A stretch of 7,151 bases of DNA from Novosphingobium sp. (lineage in GTDB: Bacteria > Pseudomonadota > Alphaproteobacteria > Sphingomonadales > Sphingomonadaceae), in the NCBI GenBank assembly GCA_021299075.1, contig JAJTFU010000003.1, positions 1 through 7,151 of the forward strand, in the 5' to 3' direction. Position numbers and translations under genes: made by a program. The notes beneath the pieces are model-generated. The model saw only the letters and a program-made list of their open reading frames with translations. It ran no database searches and was not told the DNA's origin. Each line of letters starts with the position of its first letter. Position 1 is the stretch's first letter. Positions 4,189-7,151 of the stretch are shown here, piece after piece.

Positions 4189-7151
4189 CTAGTCCTCGAC
4201 CGCCTCAAAGGCATAGCGCTCCGCTTCGATGAAACTGTCGCGCCACCACAGCACATCGTTCAAGGGGATCGACCGACGAATGATGCCCGCCATCTCGCGA
4301 TCGGTCATGTCGTCGCCTGACATTACCCGCGTGAGGTCGGCAATCTTGCCAACTGCCGGACCACCAATGTCCGCATAGTCGGCGTAGTTCTCGCCCTTGT
4401 TGAACGGTTCCATGCCGAGCATCGGGCGCACCCCGACGCGGCCACCCGAGAGGATCTCAAGCTTGTTCGGGATATCCTGATAAAGCCCGAGCACGCCCGA
4501 AGCATCGGCCACGCGCAGCAGCTTCTCCTCGACCGGCATCCGGTGCCATTGCTGGTCATCAGTCTTGAGGTTCTGCGCCACCCAGGCCAGCCCCATGATT
4601 ATCGCCAGCCCTGCCACCGGAGACTGGTCGCGCCCCTGCAGGGCCGAGAGCGTCACCTTGTTGATGGCGGCAAAGCCATACTGCATGAACTGGAACGGCA
4701 TAGTCAGCAGCGGAAACTCGCGGCCAGCAATGAAGCCCTTGGCGATCATCGGCACATCGGCCGGGCCAGCGGTCGGGACAATGCGGCGGCTCATGCCCGT
4801 CACGGCAGTCAGGTAACGCGTCGCAAGATCCCCATCGCTCCACTCGCCCACGTTGGGCAGATACATCTGGCCTTGCCGTTCGACCGGCATTTCCTGCACG
4901 ATCCGGCGCGCATCGTCAGCCGATAGCCCGTAACTGGCAAGCCGTTCAGCCAGCTTGGCATCGCCGGTCTGCACCAGCTTGGCCATATCCTCGATCATGA
5001 ACTGGTTGATGAAGGTAAGGTTGAGGCGCTTGGTAATGTCAGTGATTGCGGCCAGCCCGTTCAGCAGGAAGTAAGGACCGTTGACGAAGTTGGTGCCCTT
5101 CTGCGCCAGGCGGCCAACCTTGCCGGTCGCGGCGCCCAGCGGCCCGCCCTGCTCGACAAAGCGGTCCATCACGCTCGACAGCACCATGTCGAAGCCTTCG
5201 CCAGTCAGGCGGGCCAGCTCTCCCGAGATCTTGCCCCATGCTTCGCGGTTGCCAAGAATATCCAGCGCAAAGCCAAAGGTCCGCATGAAGCCGTTGACCA
5301 TGATCCCACGGCCAAGCTCAGGCACAGACGACAGCGCCGACCGCCCCAGCGAAGTGACTGTGCCATAAGCGCGCAAGCCAGCGGCAATGCGGCGCTTGTT
5401 CATCATGGCTGGATCGGTCGAATAGATTGCGCCCGTCACCGTGTCGCGCAGCTCGCCCATGTCTTGCCGCAAGCGGCCCAGCTGCGCCTCGGCATTGGCC
5501 AAGTCAGCAAACTGAAGCTCGCGCGCTGATTGCAGGATCACATCGTCGATCGCGTCCTCGGCATCGAACGTGCCGAACTTGCGACTGAACTCCTGCACCA
5601 GCCCGAAGCGGTGCGCATAGTTGCGCACGATATGCTCAACGTCCGTGACCAGAAAATCAGCCACCAGCTCGTTGGGAATGTCGATCTTGCGGCTCGACAA
5701 GAAGCTGGCCCCGCCGCCCTTCATGATCTGCATTTCGCCAAGCTCGGCCTCGCGCATGATCTGGCTCACCGCTTCTTCCGCGCGGCGCATGATCGCCCCG
5801 TCATTCATCGACGCGCCCGGCAGCGGGTTCTTCTTGAACCAGTCGAACAGGATTTGCGTGAGGCGCTGCGGATCCTGCCGCACCTGGTCAATGTCCCAGA
5901 CGCGGCTGATATAGTTGGCCTCGTTCTTCGGGCCTTCGTAGCGGTCAATCGCCCCGGCCAGGCGCTGCTCGAGCCGGTCAAGGTAATCGCGCTGCTTGCC
6001 GGTCAGGAAGCTGGTGCCATCCGCCTTGGCATCAAGGTCGATTGCTTTGCCGGTGATGGCATCGGTCGCTTTCCAGCGCCCCGCCGGGATCACAACATCG
6101 CCATCGGTCTTGGCAAACGCCTCGCCCATTGTCTCAGGATCGAGTTTGGGCAGCGCCGCGGTGTCAATCTCGAACACGACCGCGCCGCGCACATCGCGAG
6201 CCGACGATGCGCTAGCCTGGGTAGGATCAAGTGGACGCGCGATGAAATCGTTTACATCAAGCTGCGCGCCATTCCGCTTTGCCAGCTGGTCAATTGCAGC
6301 CAGCACATCGCGCTGCCGCTGCGTTGCGTGCTGGCTAATGTCGATTGCATACTGGTCCGAGTAATTGCGAAGCAGCACATATTTGTCGAGGCCGGCAGCG
6401 GCATCGGCGCCAGCCTCCTGCCCAGCCCGAGTATAAGCCTCGGCCAATGCGCCAGCAAACCCGGCGTGATCACCGCGGCCTTCGTCAAAGTTCAACTCCC
6501 AAATGCGCCCCTTGGGATCGATAACTGCGGCAAACAGATTATCTTGGCGCACCTTGGTAGGATCAAACAAATCCGCCGGACGCAAGCGTTTGCTATGCTT
6601 GAGGACCGCTTCATCAATCGGATCCATTTGGTTGAGAGCAGCTTGACTTGCATCCGGGTTTGCTGGTCCCCCGCGCGTGGCATAATCGGCGGCCAGGTTG
6701 CGCTCAGCAGCAAACGACACGCCCTGCTGCTTGCCCCCGAAGTTCTCGCTCGGTCGCAGCACAAGGTTGCCATCGGCATCAACAAAGGTGGTGAGATCCT
6801 CGCGCGTCCCATGATAGACGGTCGCGCCGATCTTGGCGTCAGGGTTATAGCTGAAGTCGAACCCGTCGAGCTGGGCCATTGCTTCCTGTGCCCGCGCGTC
6901 AACCCCGGCCAGCGCCTCGCGCAGTCGCTGTTGCAACATCTGCTGAGCCGGCGAACCACCGCCATCGTTCGACCAGATGCGCTCGGCAATGTCGTCGCGA
7001 TAAGCGCGCTCACCATCGGTCAGCCCAATCTGTTCCTCCTTCTGGTTGAAGTAGGCCAGCAGCTTCTCGTCCTTGTCGATGCGCGCGGCAATCGTCGCCT
7101 GCACATCGGCCAGCAATTGCTCGGTGTCCTCGCGGCGCTTCTCGCCCTTGG
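4189..7151 (-). CDS. large phage internal virion / ejection protein, N-terminus beyond window
   Basis: The frame is open to the window edge; 986 residues are visible, ending at TAG, and the true start is outside. Numbering is from the first visible codon (7149). Residues 1-95 are helical and charged. About 109-361 resembles an ADP-ribosyltransferase domain of the ART-PolyVal kind: TVYHGT (110-115), GVSFAAERNLAADYA (143-157), VVFEIDTAALP (324-334) and GDVVIPAGRW (350-359). A middle helical part (375-580) follows. The C-terminal 400 residues are rich in Gly, Phe and Met, with amphipathic or hydrophobic stretches, notably FVNGPYFLLNGLAAITDI (688-705), FPLLTMPFQFMQYGF (812-826) and SPVAGLAIIMGLAWVAQNL (843-861). 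Size, membrane-active C-terminus and position just before a gp17-like fibre fit T7 gp16-like proteins ejected with DNA. No lytic transglycosylase motif is visible here. A different polyvalent virion protein is the main alternative. Confidence 0.75.
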   Translation of the reverse strand, partial: KGEKRREDTEQLLADVQATIAARIDKDEKLLAYFNQKEEQIGLTDGERAYRDDIAERIWSNDGGGSPAQQMLQQRLREALAGVDARAQEAMAQLDGFDFSYNPDAKIGATVYHGTREDLTTFVDADGNLVLRPSENFGGKQQGVSFAAERNLAADYATRGGPANPDASQAALNQMDPIDEAVLKHSKRLRPADLFDPTKVRQDNLFAAVIDPKGRIWELNFDEGRGDHAGFAGALAEAYTRAGQEAGADAAAGLDKYVLLRNYSDQYAIDISQHATQRQRDVLAAIDQLAKRNGAQLDVNDFIARPLDPTQASASSARDVRGAVVFEIDTAALPKLDPETMGEAFAKTDGDVVIPAGRWKATDAITGKAIDLDAKADGTSFLTGKQRDYLDRLEQRLAGAIDRYEGPKNEANYISRVWDIDQVRQDPQRLTQILFDWFKKNPLPGASMNDGAIMRRAEEAVSQIMREAELGEMQIMKGGGASFLSSRKIDIPNELVADFLVTDVEHIVRNYAHRFGLVQEFSRKFGTFDAEDAIDDVILQSARELQFADLANAEAQLGRLRQDMGELRDTVTGAIYSTDPAMMNKRRIAAGLRAYGTVTSLGRSALSSVPELGRGIMVNGFMRTFGFALDILGNREAWGKISGELARLTGEGFDMVLSSVMDRFVEQGGPLGAATGKVGRLAQKGTNFVNGPYFLLNGLAAITDITKRLNLTFINQFMIEDMAKLVQTGDAKLAERLASYGLSADDARRIVQEMPVERQGQMYLPNVGEWSDGDLATRYLTAVTGMSRRIVPTAGPADVPMIAKGFIAGREFPLLTMPFQFMQYGFAAINKVTLSALQGRDQSPVAGLAIIMGLAWVAQNLKTDDQQWHRMPVEEKLLRVADASGVLGLYQDIPNKLEILSGGRVGVRPMLGMEPFNKGENYADYADIGGPAVGKIADLTRVMSGDDMTDREMAGIIRRSIPLNDVLWWRDSFIEAERYAFEAVED

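Noticed and set aside
7114..7151. TTG at 7116 as the true start of the large virion protein
   Set aside because: The frame stays open for 11 more codons to the window edge with similar charged helical sequence, so the start is outside the window.
1..7151. CRISPR array, tRNA, insertion sequence or integrase
   Set aside because: I looked for spaced repeats, cloverleaf patterns, terminal inverted repeats and recombinase motifs, and saw none.

Overview
The window is about 62-65% GC by eye. It reads as the end of the late (structural plus lysis) region of a tailed phage or prophage of a high-GC proteobacterium. An alphaproteobacterial, possibly sphingomonad, host is my inference from composition and protein style; nothing in the sequence proves it. 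No integrase, att site, tRNA, rRNA, CRISPR array or insertion sequence is visible, so free phage and prophage cannot be told apart.

Layout. A long minus-strand operon enters at the right edge and runs left to about position 400. In transcription order it holds: (1) a very large virion protein, cut by the window edge (4189-7151), with an ADP-ribosyltransferase-like region and a hydrophobic C-terminal part, best explained as a podovirus-type internal or ejection protein; (2) a tail fibre or adaptor protein with a T7 gp17-like N-terminal domain (3283-4134); (3, 4) two beta-rich tail or receptor-binding candidates (2309-3283 and 1545-2309); (5) a 63-residue single-TM protein (1342-1533); (6) an endolysin-like NlpC/P60-CHAP-type hydrolase (800-1345); (7) a 79-residue two-TM holin-like protein (564-803); and (8) a 55-residue Lys-rich protein (400-567). 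The order large internal protein, gp17-like fibre, lysis genes resembles T7-like podoviruses (gp16, gp17, holin and lysis).

The minus-strand genes are packed tightly. Genes 2/3 and 3/4 join by TGATG one-base overlaps. Genes 5/6, 6/7 and 7/8 join by ATGA four-base overlaps. The fibre genes and lysis genes are therefore probably co-transcribed and translationally coupled, producing host recognition and lysis functions together late in infection.

At the left edge two very small plus-strand genes (about 9-206 and 187-363) overlap by 20 bases and converge on the late operon. A GC-rich hairpin with a GCAA loop (380-401) lies between the converging stop codons and probably terminates the plus-strand unit. 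There is no stretch over 300 bases without a gene.
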